Shown here piece after piece: positions 25,644 to 35,270 of a DNA stretch of 64,000 bases; the stretch's first letter is position 1; each line of letters opens with the position of its first letter. Below the pieces are notes generated by a model, which had not been told where the DNA came from, ran no database searches, and saw only the letters and a list, made by a program, of their open reading frames with translations. Made by a program: the position numbers and the translations under genes. This DNA comes from Ensifer adhaerens (lineage in GTDB: Bacteria > Pseudomonadota > Alphaproteobacteria > Rhizobiales > Rhizobiaceae), in the NCBI GenBank assembly GCA_900215285.1, contig OCMG01000004.1:1534001-1598000 (forward strand), in the 5' to 3' direction.

Positions 25644-27836
25644 ATGGCAGTGTCGGGCGAAAGCAGGATCGGGAGCAAGAAGCTGCGTGCTCCCTTGATG
25701 GTATCGTTGGTGCTCATTGTTTTCGCAGCCGTTGTTGCGGGCGGGACCCTTCTTATCCTGACGGCCATGAACAACATGGCCTTTCATGCCAACAGTCTCG
25801 ACACGCAGCGCGCGCAGCAGACGGCTTCCGGCGCGCTCGCTTCCTTCGAGCAGCAGATTGCCTCCGCCACCAGCGATTACAGCGCCTGGGATGACGCCAC
25901 CAAGGCGATCTATGTCGATCACGATCGCGACTGGATGGAAAAGAACTATGGCGTCTTCACGGGCGCCGGCACGTTGTTCGATACGTATTTTCTGGTCACG
26001 CCTGATGGCCGGACGGCCATGGCCTACAAGGAAGGGTCTCCCCTTTCCGTCCGCTTCGGCGATTATTTCGGTCCCTCGTTCGATCTGCTCCGTGACGGAC
26101 TGGAAACCGACATCGCGCGCGGCATCTATCAGAAGACAGGCTTCGTGGAGACGGCCGACGGTGTGGCTGTCGTCGGGATCGCGGCGGTACGTTCCAGCCA
26201 GGGCAGTCTGACGGTTCCGAGAGACAAGTTAACCTTTGTCATCCTCGCGCGACACCTGAACGAGGCCGTCATCACCCAGCTTGCGCATAACTACATCATC
26301 GACGGTCTACGGCTGATGCCCCAGGTGCCCAAGGACCGCCCGTTTGCTGCCGTGCGCAACAGCAGGGGCGATATTCTCGGCGCACTTGTCTGGGATCTGC
26401 GGGAGCCTGGTTCGCGCAGCTATCGCCAGGTCTTGCCCATCGTGGGGTGGGGCATCGCGGTTATCGGCCTTGTGCTTCTCGGCATGCTTGCCTTCGGCAT
26501 TGTCATCGTGCGTCGCTTGATGTCGGACGAGCGTGCGGCGCGCCAACTCGCCAAGGAAGATCTTCTGACCGGTCTTCTCAACCGAGCCGGTCTTTATGAT
26601 GCGCTTGGGAAGATCGAAGCTGCGGCCGCGCTCAGCCGCAAGGATGCGGTGCTTATCTATCTCGACCTCGACCGGTTCAAGGATGTCAACGATGCCTATG
26701 GCCACTCGGTTGGGGATCAGCTCATCAGGGGCGTAACGGCGGGTCTCCGATATCTGCTGCCGAAGGAGGCGGCCTTCGCGCGCATCGGCGGCGACGAGTT
26801 TGCCATTGCCATGGTCTGCGAAGACACGCAGGCGCGCTGCGCCGAGATCGAGCAGGCTGTCATCTCCTTCTTCCGCGAACCCCTGATCATCAGCGGCCGG
26901 GTGGCGTCCGTCGGCGCCAGCATGGGAATTGCCGTGTCCAGCCACGGGTCGCTTGGCAGCGCGGAACTTCTGCGCCGGGCAGACATGGCGATGTACCGCG
27001 CCAAGGTCATCCGCAGCGGCCGTGCCGTCTTCTACCATCCCTCGATGGACGAAGACCGCGAGGCGCGCGTGAACATGGCCAATGATCTGCGCCACGCCCT
27101 CGACAATGACGCGCTCACGGTGGTCTACCAGCCGGTCTTTGATGCCCATACCCGCATCATTTGCGGAGTCGAGGCTCTGGTGCGGTGGAACCGGCAGGGC
27201 CATGGCCTTGTTGCTCCGGACATTTTCATTCCCATTGCCGAGGACAATGGCCTGATCGGCCGTCTCGGCGAATTCGTGATGCGCCGGGCGCTTCTGGAGG
27301 CGGCAAGCTGGCCGCGCATCAGCGTTGCCATCAATGTCTCGCCGCTGCAGTTGCATGACGTCTCGTTCGTCAATTCGACGGCGGCCATCCTCAACCAGTC
27401 GCGGTTCCCGGCCGAGCGGGTGATCCTGGAGCTCACCGAGGGGTTCTTTGTCCGCAATCCCGATCGCGCCAAGCAATCCATGGCGCAGTTGCAGCGAAAT
27501 GGATTCCGGATTGCCCTCGACGATTTCGGCTCGGGCTTTTCGAGCGTGGGCTATCTGCGGGAATTCGGATTTGATCGGCTGAAGATTGACCGCTCTCTGA
27601 TCAATGCCCTGGGCAAGACGCCGAAAGCCGGCGATCTCCTGAAGGCGACTGTCGCGCTCGCCTCCTCATTCGACATTCCCGTGACGGCGGAGGGGATCGA
27701 AACGCAGGCGCAAGCCGATTACGTCTCGGACTGCGGTTGCGACGAATTGCAGGGCTTCTTCTTCTCCAAGCCCGTCAGCGCGCAGGAAATTTCCCGCATG
27801 CTGGAGAAAACCGGCTGGACGACGACGGCCGCCTGA
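25644..27836 (+). CDS. CHASE4-GGDEF-EAL cyclic-di-GMP enzyme
   Basis: A 730-residue inner-membrane signalling protein that could make and degrade cyclic-di-GMP. One hydrophobic segment at about residues 18-40 and another at about 270-290 flank a periplasmic CHASE4 sensor (SDYSAWDDATKAIYVD). The GGDEF domain follows, with LLNRAGLYDAL, DLDRFKDVNDAYGH and an intact GGDEF near residue 385. The EAL domain has EALVRWN near residue 509, NVSPLQL, LELTEGFF, IALDDFGSGFSSVGYL and the late TAEGIETQAQ. Both active sites look intact, so net activity cannot be predicted. A roughly 160-base AT-rich gap precedes it. Confidence 0.95.
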   Translation: MAVSGESRIGSKKLRAPLMVSLVLIVFAAVVAGGTLLILTAMNNMAFHANSLDTQRAQQTASGALASFEQQIASATSDYSAWDDATKAIYVDHDRDWMEKNYGVFTGAGTLFDTYFLVTPDGRTAMAYKEGSPLSVRFGDYFGPSFDLLRDGLETDIARGIYQKTGFVETADGVAVVGIAAVRSSQGSLTVPRDKLTFVILARHLNEAVITQLAHNYIIDGLRLMPQVPKDRPFAAVRNSRGDILGALVWDLREPGSRSYRQVLPIVGWGIAVIGLVLLGMLAFGIVIVRRLMSDERAARQLAKEDLLTGLLNRAGLYDALGKIEAAAALSRKDAVLIYLDLDRFKDVNDAYGHSVGDQLIRGVTAGLRYLLPKEAAFARIGGDEFAIAMVCEDTQARCAEIEQAVISFFREPLIISGRVASVGASMGIAVSSHGSLGSAELLRRADMAMYRAKVIRSGRAVFYHPSMDEDREARVNMANDLRHALDNDALTVVYQPVFDAHTRIICGVEALVRWNRQGHGLVAPDIFIPIAEDNGLIGRLGEFVMRRALLEAASWPRISVAINVSPLQLHDVSFVNSTAAILNQSRFPAERVILELTEGFFVRNPDRAKQSMAQLQRNGFRIALDDFGSGFSSVGYLREFGFDRLKIDRSLINALGKTPKAGDLLKATVALASSFDIPVTAEGIETQAQADYVSDCGCDELQGFFFSKPVSAQEISRMLEKTGWTTTAA

Positions 27837-27842
27837 CGCGTT

Positions 27843-28262
27843 TCACGCGATCCTCACCAGTTTCTGCCCGGCGCGAGCATCCTGGGTACGGGCATCGAAC
27901 TCGGCGCGAGCCTGCTGGATCAGCGTGTGATTGCTGAAGACCCAGTTGCCAAGCGCAACGATGGGTTCGGCAAAGGATTGGCCAAGAGTGGTCAGCTCAT
28001 ATTCCACGCTCGGCGGAACGGTGTTGAAGACCGTGCGGCGAACCACGCCGTCGCGTTCCAAGGCTCTCAGCGTGAGCGTCAGCATGCGCTGCGAGATGCC
28101 GACCACTTCGCGCTTCAATTCGCTGAAGCGCTTTGGCCCCTCGCGCAGCATCATGATGATCAGCACGCTCCATTTGTCCCCCAGACGGGACAGCATTTCA
28201 CTGACCGTGGGACATTTGGACGGATCGTAGCTACGGCAGCCATCGTTCTCTTGGTGTGACAT
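27843..28262 (-). CDS. HxlR-family transcriptional regulator
   Basis: A 139-residue MarR/HxlR-type winged-helix regulator. The N-terminal CRSYDPSKCPTVSEMLSRLG, the core DKWSVLIIMMLREGPKRFSE, and ISQRMLTLTLRALERDGVV are diagnostic of HxlR. The two cysteines could sense oxidants or electrophiles. The start is set at MSHQENDGC; a longer frame exists but would begin inside the divergent gene's promoter region. It is transcribed away from a nitroreductase-family gene and likely controls it. Confidence 0.92.
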   Translation of the reverse strand: MSHQENDGCRSYDPSKCPTVSEMLSRLGDKWSVLIIMMLREGPKRFSELKREVVGISQRMLTLTLRALERDGVVRRTVFNTVPPSVEYELTTLGQSFAEPIVALGNWVFSNHTLIQQARAEFDARTQDARAGQKLVRIA

Positions 28263-28401
28263 GGTATTCAATTTGTGCCTACTTGCAGGAATTTTCAAGT
28301 TACATATGTAGGCATGGTTACGAATAATTACCAACCTTCCCGCCGAGGTCATGCCTCCCCATGGCGCATCCGGCGGAGAATTGCAACATGAAGGCACACT
28401 T

Positions 28402-29034
28402 ATGCTGATCGACAAACTGAACTGGCGTTATGCCACCAAGAAGATGGACCCCGCGAAGGCTGTTCCCGAGGACAAGGTTGAGCGCATTCTCGAGGCGGCT
28501 CACCTTGCTCCCACGTCCAGCGGCCTGCAGCCCTATGAGATCATCGTCGTGACCAACCCGGACGTTCGCGCCAAAATCCGCGACGCCGCAAATGGTCAGG
28601 CGCAGATCACCGAAGGCTCACACCTCCTCGTCTTCGCCGCCTGGGACACATACACGGAAGAGCGCATCAACAAGGTTTTCGATCAGGTGAACGCAGAACG
28701 CGGTTTCACCAACGAAGGCTGGGAAAACTACCGCAAGATGCTGCTCGGTCTCTACCCGCCGCGCGACGCACAGGTGAATTTCGAGCACGCCGCCCGCCAG
28801 GCCTATATCGGCTTCGGTCTTGCCATCACGGCCGCCGCCTTTGAAGGCGTTGACGCCACCCCGATGGAAGGCTTCGATCCGGCCAAGGTTGACGAAATCC
28901 TCGGTCTCAAGGCGCGCGGCCTGCGTTCCGTCACGCTTCTGCCGCTCGGCTATCGCCAGGCGGATGCCGACTGGCTGGTCAACCTGAAGAAGGTTCGTCG
29001 TCCGAAGGGCGAGTTCATCTCCAAGGTCGCCTGA
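28402..29034 (+). CDS. nitroreductase-family NAD(P)H-dependent oxidoreductase
   Basis: An FMN enzyme of 210 residues close to NfsB/DrgA types, which reduce nitro compounds or quinones. Near the N-terminus it reads WRYATKKMDPAKAVPEDKVE, then ILEAAHLAPTSSGLQPYEIIVV (the FMN phosphate/ribityl region). ARQAYIGFGLAITAAAFEGVDATPMEGF and the C-terminal LPLGYRQADADWL complete the fold. The start ATG at 28402 is the first that gives the family N-terminus. It forms a divergent pair with an HxlR regulator, a common arrangement for electrophile-inducible reductases. Confidence 0.92.
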   Translation: MLIDKLNWRYATKKMDPAKAVPEDKVERILEAAHLAPTSSGLQPYEIIVVTNPDVRAKIRDAANGQAQITEGSHLLVFAAWDTYTEERINKVFDQVNAERGFTNEGWENYRKMLLGLYPPRDAQVNFEHAARQAYIGFGLAITAAAFEGVDATPMEGFDPAKVDEILGLKARGLRSVTLLPLGYRQADADWLVNLKKVRRPKGEFISKVA

Positions 29035-29056
29035 TTTCTCGATGACCCCCGAGAGC

Positions 29057-29088
29057 CCGCTCGCGCCGAAAGGTGCGGGCGGTTTTTT
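29057..29088 (+). terminator. terminator of the nitroreductase gene
   Basis: CCGCTCGCGCC pairs with GGTGCGGGCGG through 11 base pairs (two G-T) around a GAAA tetraloop, then TTTTTT. It also separates the gene from convergent trhO. Confidence 0.92.
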
Positions 29089-29103
29089 CGTACCTGAGAC
29101 TGC

Positions 29104-30051
29104 TCACCCTTGCGGGGCGAGATGCTTCTCGCCGCGCTTCTTCGCGAGCTTCATCTGAAGCTGGCGCTGGCGGAAGCGCTCGCGGTCTTCCTCCGTGCGG
29201 TCGTTATAGCAATGGGGGCAGGAGACGCCCTCCTCGAAGAGCGGGGATGTCATGTCCTCGGCCTTCAGCGGGAAGCGGCAGGCGCGGCAGAGCTTGTATT
29301 CGCCTTCTTCCAGCCCGTGGCCGACGCCGACGCGCTCATCAAAGACGAAGCAATCGCCCTCCCAAAGGCTTTCCTCGGCGGGCACATTCTCCAGATATTT
29401 GAGGATGCCGCCCTTCAGGTGATAGACCTCGTCAAAGCCGAGCTGCTTCATGAAGGCGGTCGACTTTTCGCAGCGAATGCCGCCGGTGCAATACATGGCG
29501 ATCTTCGGCTTGTTGTGCAGGCCGGGATTGTTGCGCACCCAGTCCGGGAACTCCCGAAATGTCTTGATGTTCGGATCGATCGCGCCCTTGAAGATGCCTA
29601 TGGCGGTCTCGTAATCGTTGCGCGTATCGATGACGATGGTTTCCGGATCGGAGATCAGCGCGTTCCAGTCCTTCGCGTCCACATAGGTGCCGACGATCTG
29701 CGTGGGGTCGATATCCTCGACGCCCATCGTCACGATTTCCTTCTTCAGCCGCACCTTCATGCGGAGAAAAGGCTTCTTGGACGCGTGGCTTTCCTTGTGT
29801 TCCAGATTGCGGAACTCAGGACGCGACCGGATGAAGGCGAGGATATTGGCGATGCCTTCAGCGGGGCCTGCGATCGTGCCATTAATGCCCTCGCGGGCGA
29901 TCAGCAGCGAGCCGCAGATATCGTTGGCGCGGCAGGCTTCCAGGAGCGGCTCCCGGAACGACTTGTAATCCGGGAAGGCGGCGAAGTGATAAAGGGCGGC
30001 AACGGTAAAGGCACCGTCGGCTTCGGCTTTTTGGTCTGTGATGTCGGTCAT
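29104..30051 (-). CDS. trhO: tRNA uridine-34 hydroxylase, rhodanese type
   Basis: Oxygen-dependent formation of 5-hydroxyuridine at tRNA position 34 (YceA/TrhO family). It is 315 residues long. The N-terminal acylphosphatase-like region reads [19 protein letters not shown], and the central rhodanese domain has [19 protein letters not shown] and the active-site loop [15 protein letters not shown] near residue 187. A C-terminal CRACRFPL and CPHCYN pair may bind zinc. ATG 30051 gives the usual N-terminus; an upstream in-frame ATG at 30135 would add 28 residues unlike the family. Confidence 0.93.
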   Translation of the reverse strand: MTDITDQKAEADGAFTVAALYHFAAFPDYKSFREPLLEACRANDICGSLLIAREGINGTIAGPAEGIANILAFIRSRPEFRNLEHKESHASKKPFLRMKVRLKKEIVTMGVEDIDPTQIVGTYVDAKDWNALISDPETIVIDTRNDYETAIGIFKGAIDPNIKTFREFPDWVRNNPGLHNKPKIAMYCTGGIRCEKSTAFMKQLGFDEVYHLKGGILKYLENVPAEESLWEGDCFVFDERVGVGHGLEEGEYKLCRACRFPLKAEDMTSPLFEEGVSCPHCYNDRTEEDRERFRQRQLQMKLAKKRGEKHLAPQG

Positions 30052-30138
30052 GGCGCGGAAATACTCCCGTCTGCCGGAAAACTCAATTGTTTCGCGTAGC
30101 CGGATTGTTGGGCAGGGCTGACAATCGTCAAGCATTTC

Positions 30139-31047
30139 TCACTTTTTTGCCGCTGCAAGCTTCCAGAGAGCGGCGAAGCGCCTCATCTCCTGCTTGGCGC
30201 CATCGGGATAGAGGCGGGTGGCAATCTGCATCGCGTCATGCCGAAGGGCTGCCCGCCGCTCCATGATCAGTTCCGCCAAGCGGTCGCGGTTTGCAATCGC
30301 GCCGAAGAGGTGCGGCTCCGAGTGGAGCAGGATGTTGAGCACTTCCAGGTCGTGCTCGTGGCCGAGAAGATCGGTCAGCGATTTGGCCTCCGCGCTCTCC
30401 GCAGCCATGGCGAAAGGCCATGCTGCCGATAGGAACGTCGCCTGGAAAACGGTGGTCTGGGCGCATTTGCGCAGATCGTGAAACGCCTCTGGATGGCCGC
30501 CATGGTGACAGACCTCCAGCGTGGCGCGGGCTTTGCGATGATTACGGCTACGCCCCTCCGCCAGCGTTTCAGCGGCATCGCCATGGCTGCCGAATGAGGC
30601 TTTCTCGATATCCTTCGCGGCCTTACGGCATGCGGCGATCACCGGATTGGTGAGGCGGGTCAGCGAGGGGGCTTCCAGCGCCAGAAGGTCGCGCCGTCGT
30701 TCGACAGCCTCCTTCAGCGGATGCGCCATATCGCCGGCATTGCGGCCCTCAAGGTAGCTTGCAAGCCCGCTGGCGCATTCCACCAACGCGGTTGCGTCAC
30801 GCACTTCGCTCAGGCCGCGGGCCGCGTCCGACAACGCCCGGCGAATCGGCTTCATGTGTTTGGGATCGGTATGCTCGACGAGGCGGATGAGGGCGCGGAC
30901 GCGCTTGAGATGCTTGCGCGCCTGATGGACCGCCGTTTCGATGCCGTTGCGCTGTTCGTCAAGCTGCTCGATGGCGGCGTCGAGATGGACGCGGGCAAGC
31001 TCCGGTACGGAGCGGGAGAGAGGTTTTGCGGGATCAAGCTTCGGCAT
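30139..31047 (-). CDS. CHAD-domain protein
   Basis: A 302-residue, alpha-helical, conserved-histidine domain protein. Two four-helix halves are visible, each with the basic/His pattern: AVHQARKHLKRVRALIRLVE in the first and EAFHDLRKCAQTTVFQA in the second. CHAD domains bind inorganic polyphosphate. It overlaps the upstream CYTH gene by 14 bases, so the two are translated together. Some bacteria fuse the two domains in one protein; here they are split. A role in polyphosphate or nucleotide-phosphate metabolism is likely, but the reaction is unproven. Confidence 0.9.
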   Translation of the reverse strand: MPKLDPAKPLSRSVPELARVHLDAAIEQLDEQRNGIETAVHQARKHLKRVRALIRLVEHTDPKHMKPIRRALSDAARGLSEVRDATALVECASGLASYLEGRNAGDMAHPLKEAVERRRDLLALEAPSLTRLTNPVIAACRKAAKDIEKASFGSHGDAAETLAEGRSRNHRKARATLEVCHHGGHPEAFHDLRKCAQTTVFQATFLSAAWPFAMAAESAEAKSLTDLLGHEHDLEVLNILLHSEPHLFGAIANRDRLAELIMERRAALRHDAMQIATRLYPDGAKQEMRRFAALWKLAAAKK

Positions 31048-31516
31048 AGGAATTGGCCGGCAGGCCCGAAAGCGCCAGCGCCTGGTTGGAATAGGCGGGA
31101 TTGCCGGTGAGTTCCGAGCCGATCCACTCGGGGATCTGCGGAGATTCCTTTTCCGATTTCATCTCGACTTCGGCGACGATCAATCCCTCCAGCGCGCCCG
31201 AATAGACATCGATCTCCCAGACATGCTTGGCGACCTTCACCTTGTAGCGCGTCTTCTCGATCAGATTGCCCAGCTTGAGCTGGAAGAGCGGAAGCGCCTC
31301 GTCCACCGGCACGTCGAACTCAAATTCGTCGCGGGTCATTCCGTGACCGCCGGCCTTGATCGTCAATGTCGCCTTGCGATTGTCGCGCACCCGCACCCGC
31401 ATGTTGCGGCCGTCCATGGCAAGGATGTAAGCTTGGCGGATACGAGAGCCCTTGTCGGCCTCGGCCTTCCAGCGATCGTTGCGTACCAGAAACTTGCGCT
31501 CGATTTCCTTGGCCAT
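31034..31516 (-). CDS. CYTH-domain (triphosphate tunnel) protein
   Basis: A 160-residue protein opening MAKEIERKFLV, the ExExK signature (Glu4, Glu6, Lys8) of triphosphate tunnel metalloenzymes. The basic strands IRQAYILAMDGRNMRVRVRDN, KATLTIKAGG and TRYKVKVAKHVWEIDVYSG line the tunnel, and AEVEMKSEKESP supplies acidic metal ligands. Stand-alone bacterial members hydrolyse inorganic triphosphate or make cAMP; the short single-domain form favours triphosphatase. It overlaps a CHAD gene downstream, linking it to polyphosphate handling. Confidence 0.92.
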   Translation of the reverse strand: MAKEIERKFLVRNDRWKAEADKGSRIRQAYILAMDGRNMRVRVRDNRKATLTIKAGGHGMTRDEFEFDVPVDEALPLFQLKLGNLIEKTRYKVKVAKHVWEIDVYSGALEGLIVAEVEMKSEKESPQIPEWIGSELTGNPAYSNQALALSGLPANSYAEA

Positions 31517-31724
31517 ACGATCAGTATCCTTTTCACCTGTCGCGGTCGCCCTTGTTATAGGCTAACGCACTGGTAAAGCTCAAGCCTCCCTGCTCAATAT
31601 ATGTCGGCGAGGCTATCCCGGTCTTGCCCGATGCGCATTGATGCAGCGCAAAGGGCCTCGACAGAACGGCCCACATTCGCTAACTAGATCTGCAACTTCA
31701 ATCGGTTTAAATGAGGCGATCATC

Positions 31725-32363
31725 ATGTCGGCGAAGACGGAAAAGCTGCTTTCGGTCCTGAAGCTCCAGCCGGTCGTGCCGGTTCTGATCATCGAGGATG
31801 TGGCGCATGCCGTGCCGCTGGCGCGCGCGCTCGTTGCCGGCGGGCTGAAGGCCATCGAGATCACCATGCGCACGGCCGCAGCGCTGGACGCGATCAAGGC
31901 CGTCGCCAACGAGGTCGAGGGTGCCGTGGCCGGCGCCGGCACGATCCTCAATGCGAAGCATTTCGAACAGGCGGTTGCTGCCGGCTCGCAATTCATTGTC
32001 AGCCCCGGCTCGACGCGCGGTCTTCTCCATGCGGCGCGCGACAGCGACATTCCGCTTCTTCCCGGTGCCGTCACCTCCAGCGAGATCATGGCGCTGAAGG
32101 AAGAGGGCTATGATGTGCTGAAATTCTTCCCCGCCGAACAGGCAGGCGGGGCCAATTACATCAAGTCGCTCTCCTCGCCCTTTGCCGGCACGCTGTTCTG
32201 CCCGACGGGCGGCATTTCGCTGAAGAATGCGAAGGATTACCTCAGCCTGCCGAACATCGTCTGCGTTGGCGGTTCCTGGGTTGCGCCGAAGGAACTGGTC
32301 GCTGCCGGCGACTGGGCGGGTATCACCAAGCTCGCGGCGGAAGCCTGCGCTCTTCGCGGCTGA
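31725..32363 (+). CDS. eda: KDPG/KHG aldolase
   Basis: 2-dehydro-3-deoxy-phosphogluconate aldolase, 212 residues: splits KDPG into pyruvate and glyceraldehyde 3-phosphate in the Entner-Doudoroff pathway, the main sugar route of rhizobia. Glu45 in AIEITMRT and the Schiff-base Lys133 in VLKFFPAEQAGG fall at the same numbers as in the E. coli enzyme. The phosphate loop FCPTGGISLKNAKDYL is present. ATG 31725 is chosen over an upstream in-frame ATG for family length. No edd or zwf is adjacent in this window. Confidence 0.96.
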   Translation: MSAKTEKLLSVLKLQPVVPVLIIEDVAHAVPLARALVAGGLKAIEITMRTAAALDAIKAVANEVEGAVAGAGTILNAKHFEQAVAAGSQFIVSPGSTRGLLHAARDSDIPLLPGAVTSSEIMALKEEGYDVLKFFPAEQAGGANYIKSLSSPFAGTLFCPTGGISLKNAKDYLSLPNIVCVGGSWVAPKELVAAGDWAGITKLAAEACALRG

Positions 32364-32401
32364 TCTTGAGCCGGATTTGAAAAGTCGCACTGCGGCACCT
32401 A

Positions 32402-32426
32402 TCTCCGTCCCGATACGAGACGGAGA
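32402..32426 (+). promoter_or_regulatory. hairpin covering the ribosome binding site of the DUF533 gene
   Basis: TCTCCGTC pairs with GACGGAGA through eight perfect base pairs around a 9-base loop. The GGAG within the 3' arm is the only Shine-Dalgarno for the ATG at 32433. No T-run follows, so it is less likely to be the eda terminator. Confidence 0.5.
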
Positions 32427-32432
32427 TTCTCA

Positions 32433-33137
32433 ATGTTTGACGCCAAGAAACTGCTGGAACAATTTCTCGGGAGCCAGGTGCCGGGAACGGGCAAGTCGGT
32501 CAGCGGCTCTGCCGGGAGCGCGCTGGACATGGCGCGGCGCAACCCGCTTGCTGCCGGCGCGATTGCCGGCCTGCTGCTCGGCACCAAGACCGGGCGCAAG
32601 CTTTCGACCTCCGCGCTGAAGGTCGGCGGGCTCGCCGCCATCGCCGGGCTTGGCTATCAGGCCTACAAGAATTACCAGGCCGGCAAGTCGCCGGAGCAGG
32701 CAACCCCGCAACTGACATCCGACAGCCCGCTGGCGCTGCCGCCGCCGCAATCGCCCTTCCATCCGGACTCCGAGACCAATGATGAGGCCTTTGCGCTTGT
32801 TCTGGTGCGCGCGATGATTTCCGCCGCGCGCGCCGACGGGCATATCGATGACGTGGAGCGCGGTCGCATCATCGGCAAGATTTCCGCCGCCGGACTGGAC
32901 CCCGATGCGGAAGTCTTTCTTGAAAGCGAGCTTTCCCGCCCTGCCGATCTCGACAGCCTGATCATGGCCGCTCAGACCGAGGAGCAGAAGGTGGAGCTTT
33001 ACACCGCTTCGCGGCTGGCGATCGAGCCCGATACGCGCGCCGAGCGCGGCTATCTCGATCTGCTCGCCGGAAGGCTGGAATTGCCGGATGCGCTTGTCGA
33101 TCATATCGACGTTGCGGTGACGGCGGCAAAGGCCTGA
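32433..33137 (+). CDS. DUF533 / TerB-like protein
   Basis: A 234-residue protein similar in layout to YebE. The N-terminal half is Gly/Ala-rich with a short hydrophobic hairpin (NPLAAGAIAGLLLGTKTGRK, then VGGLAAIAGLGYQAYKNYQAG). The C-terminal half is a TerB-like helical domain: ALVLVRAMISAARADGHIDDVERGRIIGKI and VELYTASRLAIEPDTRAERGYLDLLA. Function unknown; relatives are envelope-stress-associated inner-membrane proteins. It follows eda by 70 bases but has its own structured leader. A bidirectional terminator follows. Confidence 0.88.
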   Translation: MFDAKKLLEQFLGSQVPGTGKSVSGSAGSALDMARRNPLAAGAIAGLLLGTKTGRKLSTSALKVGGLAAIAGLGYQAYKNYQAGKSPEQATPQLTSDSPLALPPPQSPFHPDSETNDEAFALVLVRAMISAARADGHIDDVERGRIIGKISAAGLDPDAEVFLESELSRPADLDSLIMAAQTEEQKVELYTASRLAIEPDTRAERGYLDLLAGRLELPDALVDHIDVAVTAAKA

Positions 33138-33142
33138 TACGG

Positions 33143-33169
33143 AAAAGCGCCGGGGTTTCCGGCGCTTTT
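33143..33169. terminator. bidirectional terminator between DUF533 gene and chemoreceptor gene
   Basis: AAAAGCGCCGG pairs perfectly with CCGGCGCTTTT (11 base pairs, GGTTT loop), giving T-runs on both strands. It serves the two convergent genes. Confidence 0.9.
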
Positions 33170-33208
33170 CAAGGTCTTCGTGAGTTGAGGCGACGACTCC
33201 CGTCGCCA

Positions 33209-35050
33209 CTAAGCCGCTTTAGCTTGCCTGCTTTCCTGCAAATTGAATGCGGCGATGATGTCGGCGAGATTGCGGGCATCTCCGGCGAGCCGATGCGTGA
33301 GAGCTGCGGTCTCTTCGACCATGGCCGCATTCTGCTGCGTCATCTGATCCATGCGGGTTACGGCATGGTTGATTTCGCCCAGCCCAGTCGACTGCTCTTT
33401 GGCGCTTGTCGCGATGACCGAGATGTATTCGTTGATGCTGGCAACCTGGTCGGCAATACCCTTTAGTGCATCGCCCGTCTTGCGCACCAGTGTGACGCCG
33501 GCATTCACTTCATCGCCAGATTTCTGAATCAGGCCCTTGATGTCCTTGGCTGCCGCGGCTGAGCGCTGTGCCAGTTCGCGCACTTCCTGGGCCACGACCG
33601 CAAAGCCCTTTCCGGCTTCGCCGGCGCGGGCGGCTTCAACGCCTGCATTCAACGCCAGCAGGTTGGTCTGGAAGGCTATTTCGTCGATGACGTTGATGAT
33701 GCTCGAGATTTCGGTGGAGGCCACCTCGATGCGCCCCATCGCGGAGATTGCGTCACCGACAACCAGGCTGGAAGCTTCCGAATTCTGCTTGGCGGCGCTG
33801 ACCAGCCGGGCTGCCTCGTTCGCCTTCTCGGAGGCGTTGCGGATGGTCGTGGTTATTTCATCCAGCGCGGCGGAGGTCTGTTCCAGCGAAGCGGCCTGTT
33901 GTTCCGTCCGGGAGGCCAGGCTGTCGGACGCAGAGCGCATTTCGCCTGCGCTGTCATCGATCGAATGAATGTTTGCCGAGATCTGGCCAAGCGTCTCGCG
34001 CAGGCGTTCCACGGCTTGATTGAAATTATTGCGCAGAGGCTCAAGTTCCGCATGGAAACGCGTTGAGATGTTGATTGTCAGATCGCCTTGGGCGAGCTTC
34101 GCAATACCCCCGGCGAGACTGTGAACGGATGACTTGATCTCTTCCATGTCCGCATTGCGCGAGGCCTCGCGTGCGAGGCGTTCTTCGCGGTTCGTTTCGC
34201 GCAGCCGGGCCGCTTCTTCTTCTGTCCGCTGCGCAGTGAGCGCGTTTTCTCGGAAGCGGTTGACGGCACGTGAGAGTTCGCCGATCTCGTTGCGCAGGGT
34301 GAGGTTCGGAACGTCAGCGTCCAGATTGCCCTCCGTCATCGCGCGGGCCTTCGCGGTCAACCGCTTCAGCCCGCCAAGGATGTTGCTCGACATCAGCACT
34401 GTTGCGCCTGCAGCCAGCAGTAGCGCCACGAGAGCTGCAGCAGCGACCCGATACAGGATGGTCGTGGAAATCTGGTTGATCTTGGCGGCCTTGACACCCG
34501 CATAGAGGATGCCAATCACATTACCGTTTTCAGACACGATCGGCTGATAGATCGTGTAATAGTCGTTGCCAAGGATCACCGCCGCGCCGCGATAGGTCTT
34601 GCCTGCAACGACGAAAGGATAGGCTGCACTCTTCTCGCCAAGTTGCGTACCGACGGCCCGCTTGCCGTCCGGCTTGACGATGTTCGTCGTCATGCGCCAG
34701 AAGTCCTTCGTCTTGTCATCCCAACGGAAGATCGTCGCGGTCTCTCCGGAAATGCGTCCAACAGTGTCGATCATCTCGTGGCTTTCAAATCGCGAAGGAA
34801 TGTCCTTCATCACCACCTTGTCGACATTGCCATTGCTATCGTAGCTCACTTTCGCGTCAGGAAATTGGGTGCCGACGATCTGTGCGGCGATCCTGAGGCT
34901 GCGGTCCTGCCCTGTGATCGCCTCCTCGCGAATGCGATCGTTGACAGTGGTCGCTGTGACATAGCCGACAAGAGAAATTGACAGCAGCACGATGGCGACG
35001 ACGACGGCGGTCATCGTCGGGACAAGCCCATAGCGTGAGAGTATCTTCAT
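33209..35050 (-). CDS. methyl-accepting chemotaxis protein with periplasmic Cache domain
   Basis: A 613-residue chemoreceptor. TM1 at about residues 7-31 ([21 protein letters not shown] region) and TM2 at about 200-222 enclose a single-Cache-type sensor with the [17 protein letters not shown] and [23 protein letters not shown] stretches. A HAMP domain ([20 protein letters not shown]) and the methyl-accepting helices follow. The signalling tip is [41 protein letters not shown], given here as positions near 480-515. The C-terminus ends without a CheR-binding pentapeptide. The ligand is unknown. Confidence 0.95.
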   Translation of the reverse strand: MKILSRYGLVPTMTAVVVAIVLLSISLVGYVTATTVNDRIREEAITGQDRSLRIAAQIVGTQFPDAKVSYDSNGNVDKVVMKDIPSRFESHEMIDTVGRISGETATIFRWDDKTKDFWRMTTNIVKPDGKRAVGTQLGEKSAAYPFVVAGKTYRGAAVILGNDYYTIYQPIVSENGNVIGILYAGVKAAKINQISTTILYRVAAAALVALLLAAGATVLMSSNILGGLKRLTAKARAMTEGNLDADVPNLTLRNEIGELSRAVNRFRENALTAQRTEEEAARLRETNREERLAREASRNADMEEIKSSVHSLAGGIAKLAQGDLTINISTRFHAELEPLRNNFNQAVERLRETLGQISANIHSIDDSAGEMRSASDSLASRTEQQAASLEQTSAALDEITTTIRNASEKANEAARLVSAAKQNSEASSLVVGDAISAMGRIEVASTEISSIINVIDEIAFQTNLLALNAGVEAARAGEAGKGFAVVAQEVRELAQRSAAAAKDIKGLIQKSGDEVNAGVTLVRKTGDALKGIADQVASINEYISVIATSAKEQSTGLGEINHAVTRMDQMTQQNAAMVEETAALTHRLAGDARNLADIIAAFNLQESRQAKAA

Positions 35051-35270
35051 CTAGATTATCCGCTCCGGTCGAGTTGAGCATTTTTCAGCAAAAGTGAATT
35101 AAGGCTTTTCTGTGTGAATAAATTGATAATATGAAGGTGTAGAGCTTGGGATATCGCGCGCAGGCGTTGTTTGGGCCCTGTATTTCGGTGCGAGAAATCG
35201 ATTGTGCGGGACTTCCGGTTATGCTCCATTGCTATTCAAATTCAGCATGCCGCATGAAGTCAGGCTTGAA

